Positions 16,350 through 25,355 of a DNA stretch of 64,000 nucleotides are shown here, one piece after another. Every line of letters begins with the position of its first letter. Position 1 is the first letter of the stretch. A model generated the notes under the pieces. The model saw only the letters and a list, made by a program, of their open reading frames with translations, was not told the DNA's origin and searched no databases. This DNA is from AAA044-D11 sp009705075 (GTDB lineage Bacteria > Actinomycetota > Actinomycetes > Nanopelagicales > Nanopelagicaceae): positions 1,054,001-1,118,000 of the forward strand of contig OZ254179.1 in assembly GCA_965268675.1 (NCBI GenBank), given 5' to 3'. The position numbers and the translations under genes were made by a program.

Positions 16350-17165
16350 TTAATCAGAGCCTTCTACAACTGGGTACATCGGAGCAAAGCCGGCGAGCAG
16401 TCCGCCATCAACAACAAATTCGGTTCCTGTCATCCAAGGTGCTTGATCGGAGGCAAGATACAGAACTGCTGCAGTGATATCAGATGGCTTACCAACTCTG
16501 CCAAGTGGATACCAAGACTTTAGATTCTCAAAGACCGCAGGATTTCTATCGATGCGCTCTTGCCAAACTTCGGTTGCAATGGTTCCCGGAACAATGGTGT
16601 TGCAGCGAATATTGTTCTTTCCATAGCGCACCGCAACTGTGCGGGTGATTGCATGTAGCGCAGCTTTGGATGCGGTGTATGAATCACTTCCAATCATCAT
16701 CTTGGAATTAACGGTACCGATATTAATTATCGAACCACTCTTTCGCGCGATCATGCCAGGGAGGATTGCCTTTATGCAGAGAAATGGCGCCGTGGTATTT
16801 ATCGCAAAGGTCTTATTCCACATTTCTAGCGTGCTTCCAAGTAAGTCTTCGGCATCATGAAATGCCGCATTATTTACAAAGACTTCAATTTTTCCAAAGT
16901 CTTTTTCAATCTTCGCAATTGCATCTGTGATCTGTGATTCAACTTCTAGGTCAACCACATAACCAGTCACATCTCCGCCAGCGCTCTTTAGTTCGGCTAC
17001 GGTCTTATCTAGGTTAACTTTGTTGACCTCTAAAATCGCAACTTTCATCTTTGCTGCCGCTGCGGCTGTTGCCATCTCGCGACCAATACTGCGGCCACCA
17101 CCAGTGATGACAATTGTGCGTCCGGCAAGCTCTGCTGCAAATTGATAGGTCATTTTAAAGTGCAA
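16350..17165 (-). CDS. Short-chain dehydrogenase/reductase
   Basis: 271 residues, classical SDR: nucleotide-binding TGGGRSIG near 21-28, NNAA near 97-100, catalytic Ser (NIGTVNSK region ~149), and Y-x-x-x-K in SYTASKAA near 161-165. Its start overlaps the RidA stop by ~11 bases; an ATG four codons further in is an alternative start. It oxidises or reduces a hydroxyl/keto group with NAD(P). In this operon it may act on the hydroxy/keto acid formed after deacylation and deamination. The substrate cannot be inferred. Confidence 0.85.
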   Translation of the reverse strand: MHFKMTYQFAAELAGRTIVITGGGRSIGREMATAAAAAKMKVAILEVNKVNLDKTVAELKSAGGDVTGYVVDLEVESQITDAIAKIEKDFGKIEVFVNNAAFHDAEDLLGSTLEMWNKTFAINTTAPFLCIKAILPGMIARKSGSIINIGTVNSKMMIGSDSYTASKAALHAITRTVAVRYGKNNIRCNTIVPGTIATEVWQERIDRNPAVFENLKSWYPLGRVGKPSDITAAVLYLASDQAPWMTGTEFVVDGGLLAGFAPMYPVVEGSD

Positions 17166-17541
17166 CCACGAAATCGATTTCGACCAAGATATTGATTAGA
17201 TCTGAGCCAACTGTTGTACGAACCGGAAATGGTGCAGTCAAGAATTCGCGGTAAACCTTGTCGTACTCTGCAAAGTCAGCAACGCAATTTTGCAAATGTG
17301 CAGTTGTCTTAACAACTTGGCTGAAATCTGCGCCAACTTCATCAAGAATTGCCTTGAGATTTATAAGAGTCTGACGAGTCTGTGGGCCAACTCCACCTTC
17401 AACAATTTTGCCGGTGGCAGGATCAACTGGACCCATTCCGCAGGTATAAAGAAAACCGTTTGCAATTACGCCATGTGAGTATGAACCACCTGGTGCTGGT
17501 GCGCCTTTTGCTGTTACATGCTTGATTGTTGCGTTGCTCAT
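17155..17541 (-). CDS. ridA: RidA-family enamine/imine deaminase
   Basis: 128 residues, the full length of the RidA/YjgF/UK114 family. Signature features: GGSYSHGV near 18-25, GMGPVDPATGKIVEGGVGPQ-type block, and the C-terminal FPVRTTVGSDL near 104-114 carrying the active-site Arg (R107). It hydrolyses reactive 2-aminoacrylate and other imines released by PLP enzymes, which fits its position directly downstream of the DSD1-like PLP gene (34-base gap). It may be dedicated to this D-amino-acid operon rather than the housekeeping copy. Confidence 0.88.
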   Translation of the reverse strand: MSNATIKHVTAKGAPAPGGSYSHGVIANGFLYTCGMGPVDPATGKIVEGGVGPQTRQTLINLKAILDEVGADFSQVVKTTAHLQNCVADFAEYDKVYREFLTAPFPVRTTVGSDLINILVEIDFVVAL

Positions 17542-17575
17542 GATGGCCTTTCGGTAGTGGGTAGTTAGTGGATCG

Positions 17576-18805
17576 TTAGAAATAAGTATGAACTAAATCT
17601 ATTACATCGTAATCGTCATTTACTAATGGAATAAGGCGCCATTTGTCGAAGTTGGTGCAAGGGTGAGAAATTCCGCAGCCGACCACATCGCCAACAACGA
17701 CTGATCCTGGGGTTACCTTCATAAATGCATGTTGATCATTTAACTTCTCAATTGTGCCTTTAAACGGTGTTGGCTTGCCCGCTAACTTAAGGATTGGAAG
17801 TGGCTCATCTAAATCGTTTCCAGCATCGCGCTTTCCGAAATTAAGAATTGCTAAATCTGGCTCTGGCGTACTTAGAACACGGGACCAAAGTTCTAGAGCA
17901 GGATAGAAACGCTCGCTATCTGGAAGCCCCATAAATGGATATAGATCCTCGTAATGAACATGGTCGTGGCTTACATAGCCGCCGCTGCGAAGAATGCGAT
18001 GGGCATCGCCCTCATACTTTGCAAACTCTTCGGCAACATAATCGAAGAAAGAACTTCCACCAGCTGAAATAATAATTTTGTCACCGCGAACATGTGGCTC
18101 AGTAATTCTGGCGGCGGCAACTATATGGCGCAGAAATGTACGAAGCTTCTCAATACCTTCACCTTGGCGATCGCCACCAGGAACAGCGCCTTCAAATCCT
18201 GAAACACCGCGCACGTTAATGCGATCATCTTTGGCAATTTCTGCCAATATCTTTTTCAATAAATCTAAATCTCGAATTCCGGCGCGACCACCGACTGCGC
18301 CAATCTCCATGAAGACATTTAGCTTTGCATTTGGAACTTCTTCGATTGCGTTCTGAGCAATTTCTACTCCGGCCAGAGAGTCAATATAAAAAATTATGTC
18401 GCCAGCGCCACTGCCGTTTATCTTTGCAATCTCGGCGATTGAAGTTGGTTCCATAACTTCGTTGCCAATAATTAGTCGAGTAAAACCAGATGCGAACATG
18501 ATTGATGCTTGGTTGAAATTCGCAATCGTAAGCCCCCAAGCACCTGCAGCAATTTGCCTTTTGGCAATTTGCGGTGACATTGGTGTTTTCACATGAGGCG
18601 CTAATTCAAAACCGAGTGATTTGCAGTAAGCGGCCATCCGTTGGATGTTGTGCTCGAGCGCGCTATCGCGCAGAACCATAATTGGGAATTGAAAGTTGGC
18701 GGTAAATAAATTTGGCTTGCTGGCTAGAAAACCTTTAATACTTGTGCCCTGGGCTGCTATTGGCATCCCTTTATGGAATATCGATATTGAATCCGCTTCA
18801 AGCAC
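17576..18805 (-). CDS. DSD1-like PLP enzyme (D-threonine aldolase / D-serine dehydratase family)
   Basis: 409 residues with an alanine-racemase-like N-terminal barrel and a C-terminal metal domain. The PLP lysine is K73 in APHVKTPMSP; IIISAGGSSFFDY near 263-275 is the phosphate-binding loop; the C-terminal DVVGCGISHPCTNFDKW segment carries the His/Cys pair that binds zinc in D-serine dehydratases. Expected reaction: cleavage or dehydration of a D-beta-hydroxy-amino acid. Start is GTG 18805; a downstream ATG (18766) has AAAGGG touching it. It heads the operon with RidA, SDR and D-aminoacylase, and is divergent from the amino-sugar operon by 52 bases. Confidence 0.85.
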   Translation of the reverse strand: MLEADSISIFHKGMPIAAQGTSIKGFLASKPNLFTANFQFPIMVLRDSALEHNIQRMAAYCKSLGFELAPHVKTPMSPQIAKRQIAAGAWGLTIANFNQASIMFASGFTRLIIGNEVMEPTSIAEIAKINGSGAGDIIFYIDSLAGVEIAQNAIEEVPNAKLNVFMEIGAVGGRAGIRDLDLLKKILAEIAKDDRINVRGVSGFEGAVPGGDRQGEGIEKLRTFLRHIVAAARITEPHVRGDKIIISAGGSSFFDYVAEEFAKYEGDAHRILRSGGYVSHDHVHYEDLYPFMGLPDSERFYPALELWSRVLSTPEPDLAILNFGKRDAGNDLDEPLPILKLAGKPTPFKGTIEKLNDQHAFMKVTPGSVVVGDVVGCGISHPCTNFDKWRLIPLVNDDYDVIDLVHTYF

Positions 18806-18857
18806 CTGCTCACGCTACCAATTACCGAGCCGCTCCGCTAGGAAAGTTTAAACTTTC

Positions 18858-19907
18858 ATGCGAAAATATGTCGTGAATCAAAATGGGTCGATTATGCAAA
18901 GCGAGATAGCTGAGATCCCATCCGTATTTACTAAATTAATTGGCTCTGAGGCGCAATTCACAGCCCTGGCAGGCCTACTTAAAGCCAATGAGATTCAATC
19001 TGTTCTCGTTCTGGCCCGTGGCACATCAGATAATGCAGCTCACTTTCTTAAATATTTAATTGAAACCCAACTTGGCTTGCCGGTAGGGCTGACCTCGCCA
19101 TCATCTGTCACGATTTATAACGCAGATTTAAACTTCAAAAATACCTTGGTAATCGCAATTAGCCAGAGCGGTCAATCTACCGATCTAGTTGAATATGCAA
19201 CGGCGGCAAAAGCAGCCGGGGCTAAGTTAATTTCAATTACAAATGATGGCCAATCGCCATTAGCTAAGTTGGCCGACCACCATCTCGATTTAATGGCTGG
19301 CAAAGAACTAGCAGTTGCTGCTACCAAGACTTACGCCGCTCAACTTCTTGCATGTTTGATCCTTGTGAACGCCTGGAGTTCGAAGCTTTCCAACTTTAGT
19401 TCAGTAGTGGCGGCCAGTGAAAAACTACTTTCAGATTCCTCAACAGTAATGAGCGCAGTTTCTAAATGTGAGCGCTCAAGTGAGATTGTGGTTTTGGGAC
19501 GAGGATTTTCCTATCCGAACGCGCGAGAAACTGCACTTAAGATTCAGGAGACCAGCAAGATCTCGGTCCAGGGACTTTCAATTGCGGACTATATGCATGG
19601 GCCAATTTCGGCGCTAACAAGTGGCACCCAGGTTTTTATAATTGCGCCAAAGGGAATGCCGCTTGATTCACTTAAGGCAGATCTCCAAAAAATTCGAGCA
19701 AAGTCACCAAAGATTTTCTGGTTTGGTTCTGGAGAATTGGCGTTAGCAGATGAGGTTGTTGTTAGCGGCGCTGATTGCGAGAATGAAATTTATGCCAGCG
19801 TTGTTGATTCCATAATCTTGCAATCATTTGCGCTGGAGTTTGCTCGTAAGAATGGCCTTAATCCAGATAGTCCAGAGGGACTAAGTAAGGTAACTCTGAC
19901 TCGCTAA
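18858..19907 (+). CDS. Tandem-SIS sugar-phosphate isomerase/deaminase (NagB-II / AgaS-like)
   Basis: 349 residues equal to the GlmS isomerase half without the glutaminase domain: two SIS domains (~45-180 and ~205-335), with SQSGQSTD near 95-102, LAVAATKTYAAQL near 151-163 and GRGFSYPNARETALKIQETSKI around 212-233. This architecture matches glucosamine-6-phosphate deaminases of the NagB-II/AgaS type, converting GlcN-6-P to fructose-6-P plus ammonia. AGGAAAG precedes ATG 18858; an internal ATG at 18894 is possible. It shares one base with the next gene, and the following kinase and NagA genes complete a GlcNAc-type route. Confidence 0.82.
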   Translation: MRKYVVNQNGSIMQSEIAEIPSVFTKLIGSEAQFTALAGLLKANEIQSVLVLARGTSDNAAHFLKYLIETQLGLPVGLTSPSSVTIYNADLNFKNTLVIAISQSGQSTDLVEYATAAKAAGAKLISITNDGQSPLAKLADHHLDLMAGKELAVAATKTYAAQLLACLILVNAWSSKLSNFSSVVAASEKLLSDSSTVMSAVSKCERSSEIVVLGRGFSYPNARETALKIQETSKISVQGLSIADYMHGPISALTSGTQVFIIAPKGMPLDSLKADLQKIRAKSPKIFWFGSGELALADEVVVSGADCENEIYASVVDSIILQSFALEFARKNGLNPDSPEGLSKVTLTR

Positions 19908-20839
19908 TGTTGAACCAGGTAATTTTCTTCGATGGTGGTGGCTCTGGAATCCGGGCTAAATCACAAGGCACAGATGGCAGTTCAATCGCTAAATCATTTG
20001 CTGGTTTTTCTCCAGGTGAATTACCACTAGTCGATTATCTAGCAGAACTAATTATTAACTTCGCCTCTGAAGTAGGCGGTCCTATTGATCGAGCTGTGCT
20101 TGCAGTAGCAACTCTTCCAGCAGATGACAAACAGTATGGCGATATTGCCAAGTTGGTTCTAGCTAATTCTGAAGTAAAAGAGCTCTGGATTTGCAGTGAT
20201 TCGGTAAGCGCCTGTGCTGCTGCGATTCAAAAAGATGGCGTTGTGATTGCTGCCGGCACTGGAATTACCGCCTTGGCTATCGGAAAAGATCGCACCTTGG
20301 CACACTCACTTGCTGGTGATGGTTTTTTGATCGGCGATGAAGCAAGTGCATATTGGATTGGAAAGATGGCGCTAAATTCTGCGCTTCGGGCTCGTGATGG
20401 TCGCGGTGGAGATAATGAGATTCTAAAGATTGCTTGCAGCCACTTTAGTACCGAGCCATATCAACTCCCCCACATAGTTCACCAACAAGATCGCCCAGTA
20501 CATGCAATCGCAGCCTTTGCGAAAGTAGTTAGCGACTTAGCGGCTGGCGGAAATCAAACTGCCCTTTCGATTTTAGATGCGGCGGCTGATGAGATTGTTT
20601 TAATTGCTACAACCGCAAAGCGTGAATGTAGCGGCGGAGCTGATTTCCAAGTGGCGCTAATTGGTGGAGTTCTAGCCCCAGAGAATTTGGTAACTAAGTT
20701 AGTGACTGAAAAACTTGCAGGGAAAGGTTTGAGCATTCATATTTCAGGAAAAAGCTCACTAGATGGGGCTGGGATTTTAGCCAACCTAGAGAGCACTGGA
20801 GTCTTTGCGCCGCTAATTAGAACTTTCGCTAAGCCATGA
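19907..20839 (+). CDS. BadF/BadG-type ATPase, probable N-acetylglucosamine kinase
   Basis: 310 residues of the ASKHA sugar-kinase fold: phosphate-1 loop DGGGSGIRAK near 9-18, phosphate-2 AAGTGITALAIG near 116-127, the GDGFLIGDEASAYWIG block near 140-155 and a C-terminal ALIGGVL adenosine motif near 249. It phosphorylates GlcNAc or a related amino sugar at C6. It starts one base before the upstream stop and overlaps NagA by 4 bases, so the three are translationally coupled. MurNAc or another hexosamine remains possible. Confidence 0.82.
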   Translation: MLNQVIFFDGGGSGIRAKSQGTDGSSIAKSFAGFSPGELPLVDYLAELIINFASEVGGPIDRAVLAVATLPADDKQYGDIAKLVLANSEVKELWICSDSVSACAAAIQKDGVVIAAGTGITALAIGKDRTLAHSLAGDGFLIGDEASAYWIGKMALNSALRARDGRGGDNEILKIACSHFSTEPYQLPHIVHQQDRPVHAIAAFAKVVSDLAAGGNQTALSILDAAADEIVLIATTAKRECSGGADFQVALIGGVLAPENLVTKLVTEKLAGKGLSIHISGKSSLDGAGILANLESTGVFAPLIRTFAKP

Positions 20840-21738
20840 AACCCTTATATGTAGATCTCCAAGTAAATGGTCATGGCGGCGTTGATTTACTTACCGCAAC
20901 GAACGCCGATGATGTTCGTAAAGTTTCGCGATCACTTTATCAAAATGGTGTAGTTGGTTATCTGCCGACAATAATTACCTCCGCCCTTAGCAGCGCGGTT
21001 CGTGCAATAAAAATAATTGAGGAAGTTCGCGCTAACCCGCTACCAGGTGAAGCGAAGATTCTGGGCACGCATCTAGAGGGACCGTTCATCTCAAAGGAGA
21101 AGCGCGGTGTGCATCCAATAGAACATATCGTGGCTCCAGATTTAAACCACTTGAAAGCACTTTTAAACGCCGGGCTGATAAAGATAGTGACGATTGCACC
21201 TGAACTTCCGGGCGCTATTGAGTTAATCCAGTACTTAGTAGCAAAAGGCGTAGTTGTATCACTTGGGCATACCAACGCTGATCGCGCACAAGCAAGCGCT
21301 GGTTTTGATGCCGGAGCGAAAACTGTTACGCATCTCTTTAACGCAATGCCAAAGCCGCCATTAGATGGCCTAGCGCAGGTCGCAATCGAACGCGAAGACG
21401 TTGAGATTCAAGTGATTATTGATCAAGTACATGTGCCAAATGATTTGTTAAAACAGACACTTGCCCAAGTAAGTAAGCGTTTTATTGTTACAAATGATCC
21501 GATTGCCGCAGCAGGACTTGGCTCCGGAACCTTTCCTTTTGGCGATATGGAGATCACAGTTAAAGATGGTCAGGCCCGTCGCAATGATGGAACTTTGGCT
21601 GGTGGAATTGGAACTTTGGCACAGTCCTTAGAAATAATGGCTGCAATTGGGATAGAAAGCGAAGATGCAATTGCCAGTGTTACTACTCGGCCATGTGAGT
21701 TAATTGGCGTTGATTACCAAAAATTAATTAACCTCTAG
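20836..21738 (+). CDS. nagA: N-acetylglucosamine-6-phosphate deacetylase, N-terminally short
   Basis: 300 residues versus ~380 usual. The protein begins at the barrel motif VDLQVNGHGGVD, lacking the N-terminal beta-sandwich strands and most of the C-terminal return. Active-site residues are kept: E81 (HLEGPF), H145 (GHTNA), H166 (HLFNAM) and D221 in TNDPIAAAG. The QVNG motif in place of HxH is the single-metal E. coli type. The ATG overlaps the kinase stop by 4 bases, so the short N-terminus looks real rather than a mis-start. It converts GlcNAc-6-P to GlcN-6-P, the substrate of the SIS enzyme upstream. Its end overlaps the convergent dehydrogenase by 11 bases. Confidence 0.85.
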   Translation: MKPLYVDLQVNGHGGVDLLTATNADDVRKVSRSLYQNGVVGYLPTIITSALSSAVRAIKIIEEVRANPLPGEAKILGTHLEGPFISKEKRGVHPIEHIVAPDLNHLKALLNAGLIKIVTIAPELPGAIELIQYLVAKGVVVSLGHTNADRAQASAGFDAGAKTVTHLFNAMPKPPLDGLAQVAIEREDVEIQVIIDQVHVPNDLLKQTLAQVSKRFIVTNDPIAAAGLGSGTFPFGDMEITVKDGQARRNDGTLAGGIGTLAQSLEIMAAIGIESEDAIASVTTRPCELIGVDYQKLINL

Positions 21739-22741
21739 GGTTAACAAGAACTTTAGGACCTACGCCCATATCTGCGGGGCGTTTGCCTTGAAAGATATCT
21801 CCGGCTTCACTCATTCCAACAGTTCCACCCAAGATTTTCATTACATCGATCTTGCCCTCTGCGATGTAGCGAATAGATTCACGCAGCCCTGGTGATGCCG
21901 AAAGAATTCCGACTACTGTCACATCTTTGAAAACTAATTTACGAGAATCTATCGGGGCGGCGTGGTTATCAACTCCAATTAAAACTACTCGCCCACCTGG
22001 CTCCACGATGTCGATTAACTTAGCAGGAATGGTGGAATCAAAAGTCGCATCAATAACCGTGTCATATCCGCCAGCTATTTTTATAACTTCGGTGCCCGCA
22101 CTTGTTACACCAATTTCTAAAGCCAACTTTATGGTCTTTGGATCTATGCCGACCATATGAACATCGGCGCCCATTGCCAAGCAGAACTGAGCGGTAAGAA
22201 GTCCAACTGTTCCAGTTCCCCAAATCAGAATTTGCTTGCCTGGTAAGGCCTTTGCAGCATCTGCTACTCGCCAAGCATTTGCTGCAGGCTCGACAAGTGC
22301 ACCAAGTTCAAAGTCAAAGTCATTTGGAAGAACATAGGCAAAACGCGCAGGGATTAAAAGCTTTTCGGCAAGGGCACCTGCAAAACCATTTCTAATTCCA
22401 AGTTCATAGCGATCGGCGCAAGTGTGTTGGCGGCCATCTTGGCATCTCTTGCAGTTGCCGCATCCCATCATTACATCGCTAATGATTTTCTTTCCGAGCA
22501 ACGAACTATCAACACCTGCTCCAATTTCAATTACGGTGCCAGACCATTCATGTCCAATGCGAATAGGAAATTGGGCTTGACCATCTTGAAGATAGGGCAT
22601 CGAGCCATTGAAAAATTCAACATCGGTACCGCAAACGCCCACGCGTTCAACTTGGGCAACAATTTCACCGGCGCCAGCTTTAGGCTCTGCCACATCTTGA
22701 ATTTCAAAGGTATTAGGGGCGGTTACAACAAAGGCTTTCAT
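21728..22741 (-). CDS. Zinc-dependent sugar/polyol dehydrogenase (MDR family)
   Basis: 337 residues. Catalytic zinc ligands C37 and H64-E65 (GHEWSGT) and the structural-zinc quartet C94, C97, C100, C108 are all present; the Rossmann loop GTGTVGLL is near 176-183. It resembles sorbitol, threonine or galactitol-phosphate-type dehydrogenases. It overlaps the mannitol-dehydrogenase-family gene by 4 bases and is last in the uronate operon, so a keto-sugar or sugar-acid substrate such as a hexonate or L-idonate-like compound is likely. The exact substrate cannot be deduced. Confidence 0.85.
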   Translation of the reverse strand: MKAFVVTAPNTFEIQDVAEPKAGAGEIVAQVERVGVCGTDVEFFNGSMPYLQDGQAQFPIRIGHEWSGTVIEIGAGVDSSLLGKKIISDVMMGCGNCKRCQDGRQHTCADRYELGIRNGFAGALAEKLLIPARFAYVLPNDFDFELGALVEPAANAWRVADAAKALPGKQILIWGTGTVGLLTAQFCLAMGADVHMVGIDPKTIKLALEIGVTSAGTEVIKIAGGYDTVIDATFDSTIPAKLIDIVEPGGRVVLIGVDNHAAPIDSRKLVFKDVTVVGILSASPGLRESIRYIAEGKIDVMKILGGTVGMSEAGDIFQGKRPADMGVGPKVLVNPRG

Positions 22742-23979
22742 AATTTCGCAATTCTATTTGATATCAACGCTAAAACTGAAGTACTTCGGATCTCCATTAA
22801 ATCTGTGGCAATAGCTGGAAAATAGCTCGGATCTAATCTTCTAGTGAACTCCGGCAGGCTCAGGGTCTTAGTTACAGCCGATAAAGCATCTGAAATTTGG
22901 GCTAGTGGAATCAATTTGTCAGCAAGTGGGTCATCGATATCCGAATTGGTTGCCAAGAAATGAATCCAAATTGCAACCGCTGCTACATGTAGCGGGGCCG
23001 CACTGCCCTGCTTTGCCAATTCATTCGCACCATCAAAGATTCGTTGCTGCATCTTCTGTGAGCCATCCATTGCAATTTGATGAGCGCGATGGCGCAACGT
23101 TGGATTTGAAATCCGCTCTCGAATCGTTTTGGCATATGAAGCTAAATCAATTCCGCCGGTCTCGCTAATTGATGGCACCATCTCGGTCTCTTGTAACGCT
23201 TTGATAAAGGGTGCAATAACCGGATGAACAATTGCATTAGCAACGAATTCAATACCTTCGACTTCGCCAATATAGGCCAGAGTTGAGTGCACGCCATTGA
23301 AGAGTCGAATCTTGGCTAATTCATAGGGCTTTACATCAGGTACAAATTCAACTCCCGAACCAGCAAATAACGCTTCGATTGGATCGTTCTCTATGACCCA
23401 TTGATTAAAGGGTTCTGTAGTAATCGCATCACTTGTCATTGCTGGAACGATTCGATCAATCATGGAATTTGGGAAACGAATAGCTGATTTAACCCATTCC
23501 AATAGTTCAGTATTTCCTTGAGCAGAAATAACATCGAGAACTAGGCTCTGCAGGAATTTACTATTGCTTGGAACGTTATCGCAGGAGATTATCGCTATGC
23601 CTGGTGCTTGTGCTTTAAATCGCTCACCCAATAAATAGGCAAGCCTTGCTGGTACACCATCAGGACCATCGTTCTTATATGCCTTTTCGGTAACGGTTAA
23701 CGTTATTGCTTGCAAGTCTGGGCTCTTAACAATTTCAGTAATTCGGGCGATATCCCGCGGATAGAAAAGTGATTCCTTAATTGATTCAACCAATATTGTA
23801 GTTTCACCACTGGCATCTCGTGCAATTACTTCATATTTGTTGCCTTGGGAAGTTAGCGCATCAGCAACGTCAGATTTACGCATGGAAACGCTGGCAATAT
23901 TCTCTCTGATAAATACCGCCTGATGTGCGCGGTGAAAAGCGCCGAGGCCAAGGTGCAAGAATTTAATTTGATTAGACAT
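22738..23979 (-). CDS. Fructuronate/tagaturonate reductase-like (mannitol dehydrogenase family)
   Basis: 413 residues of the polyol-specific long-chain dehydrogenase family. N-terminal Rossmann motif LHLGLGAFHRAHQ at ~9-21 and the active-site block AKIRLFNGVHSTLAY near 216-230 carrying the conserved Lys/Asn/His. Length is at the short end of the family. One base overlaps the glucuronate isomerase stop, so the pair is coupled and most simply performs D-fructuronate to D-mannonate reduction (UxuB role). Mannitol- or altronate-type specificity cannot be excluded. Confidence 0.82.
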   Translation of the reverse strand: MSNQIKFLHLGLGAFHRAHQAVFIRENIASVSMRKSDVADALTSQGNKYEVIARDASGETTILVESIKESLFYPRDIARITEIVKSPDLQAITLTVTEKAYKNDGPDGVPARLAYLLGERFKAQAPGIAIISCDNVPSNSKFLQSLVLDVISAQGNTELLEWVKSAIRFPNSMIDRIVPAMTSDAITTEPFNQWVIENDPIEALFAGSGVEFVPDVKPYELAKIRLFNGVHSTLAYIGEVEGIEFVANAIVHPVIAPFIKALQETEMVPSISETGGIDLASYAKTIRERISNPTLRHRAHQIAMDGSQKMQQRIFDGANELAKQGSAAPLHVAAVAIWIHFLATNSDIDDPLADKLIPLAQISDALSAVTKTLSLPEFTRRLDPSYFPAIATDLMEIRSTSVLALISNRIAKL

Positions 23980-25355
23980 TACAAGTTAAAGAAATCTTTA
24001 GAGAGGTTGTAGGCAAAATCGCCGGCAAGTTCCATGGCCTCATTTTCAGTAATGCGATGACGAGATACCTCGCGAGCCAAAAAACCGGAATCAAATCGGC
24101 GCGCAACATCATGGCGAACCGGGATTGAAGCGAAGGCTCGGGTGTCATCTATGAAGCCAACGGTGTTGTAGTAACCAGCGGTTTCAGTAATTGCTTCACG
24201 CCATCTCTCTAAACCATTTAGTGAATCATGGAACCACCATGGTGGACCAAGGCGAAGTGATGGATATGCCCCAGCGAGTGGAGCGAGTTCTCTGGAATAA
24301 GTTGATTCATCTAAGGTGAAAATGACTGCTTTAAAATTTGGGTGCTTGCCTACCGCATTTAATAGCGGTTGAAGTTCTTGGGTATAGGTAGTTGCAACTG
24401 GAATATCAAAGCCTTTATCGGGGCCAAATTTTGCAAAGATTTCTGCATCGTAATTGCGAAGTGAACCAGGATGAATCTGCATTACGAGTCCATCATCAGC
24501 TGCCATTAGGGCATGTTCGAAGAGCGCCGCAGCACGAAAGTTATCGAGCTCTAATTTGCTTGCATCGCCAGCAAAAGCTTTAGCAAAGAGGCTTTCTGCT
24601 TCACCACTTGTAAGTTTTAGCGTGCGCGCACTAAATACCCCGTGATCAGTTGCAGTTGCACCGCAGTCCTTAAAGTGAGCTCTCGCTTTACGAAGAGCTG
24701 TAAGTAAATTTGCAAAGGTATTAATCTCAACTCCATAACGCTTACCCAAAGCGCCTAAGTTGGCTCTCCAATCCGCACGGCTTGGATCAGATACATCGTC
24801 TGGTCTAAAGGTTGGAATTACTCGACCACCAAGATCTAATCTTGAGAGTTCAATATGTGCATCTAGCGAGTCTGCGCTGCCATCAGTTGTTGCAAGTAAT
24901 TCGATATTGAAACGCTTAAATAAATCTTGGGGCTTAAATTCTGGGCTCTGTAATTTTGTATTGATCTGACCATAAATCTTTGCGGCGTTTTCGGGTGCCA
25001 ATATCTCACTTACATCAAAGAGAGTGGCCAGAATTTCTTGAAACCAGGCTCGAGATGGCGTTGATCTAAAGAGCTTCCAATTAGCTGCTAAAACTTGCCA
25101 ATTGGCTTCAGGTGAATTTTTAGCAAGGGTTTCATAGCTGACCCCTTGGCTATGCAACATCCGCAAGATGTAATGATCTGGTGCCATAAGCAATGAAACT
25201 GGATCAGTGAAATTCTTATTTGCTAATAACATCGATGCATCTACGTGGCCGTGCGGTGAAATGATTGGATACTTTCGCATCTCCGCATATATGGCTCGAG
25301 CTAATGGCAGGTGCTCGCTATCCCCCAAGTATCGATCTGCATATGAGCTAGCCAT
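23979..25355 (-). CDS. uxaC: Glucuronate/galacturonate isomerase
   Basis: 458 residues, full length for UxaC. Metal-binding SPHGHVDA near 33-40, the EILAPENA and HALMAADDGLVMQIHPGSLRN blocks, and the C-terminal GFIDDTRAFASIPVRHDVARR segment are characteristic. It isomerises D-glucuronate to D-fructuronate (or galacturonate to tagaturonate). Its stop shares a base with the reductase and its start overlaps the esterase end by 8 bases. With KDG kinase and KDPG aldolase further right, most of the hexuronate pathway is present, but no UxuA mannonate dehydratase is seen. Confidence 0.92.
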   Translation of the reverse strand: MASSYADRYLGDSEHLPLARAIYAEMRKYPIISPHGHVDASMLLANKNFTDPVSLLMAPDHYILRMLHSQGVSYETLAKNSPEANWQVLAANWKLFRSTPSRAWFQEILATLFDVSEILAPENAAKIYGQINTKLQSPEFKPQDLFKRFNIELLATTDGSADSLDAHIELSRLDLGGRVIPTFRPDDVSDPSRADWRANLGALGKRYGVEINTFANLLTALRKARAHFKDCGATATDHGVFSARTLKLTSGEAESLFAKAFAGDASKLELDNFRAAALFEHALMAADDGLVMQIHPGSLRNYDAEIFAKFGPDKGFDIPVATTYTQELQPLLNAVGKHPNFKAVIFTLDESTYSRELAPLAGAYPSLRLGPPWWFHDSLNGLERWREAITETAGYYNTVGFIDDTRAFASIPVRHDVARRFDSGFLAREVSRHRITENEAMELAGDFAYNLSKDFFNL

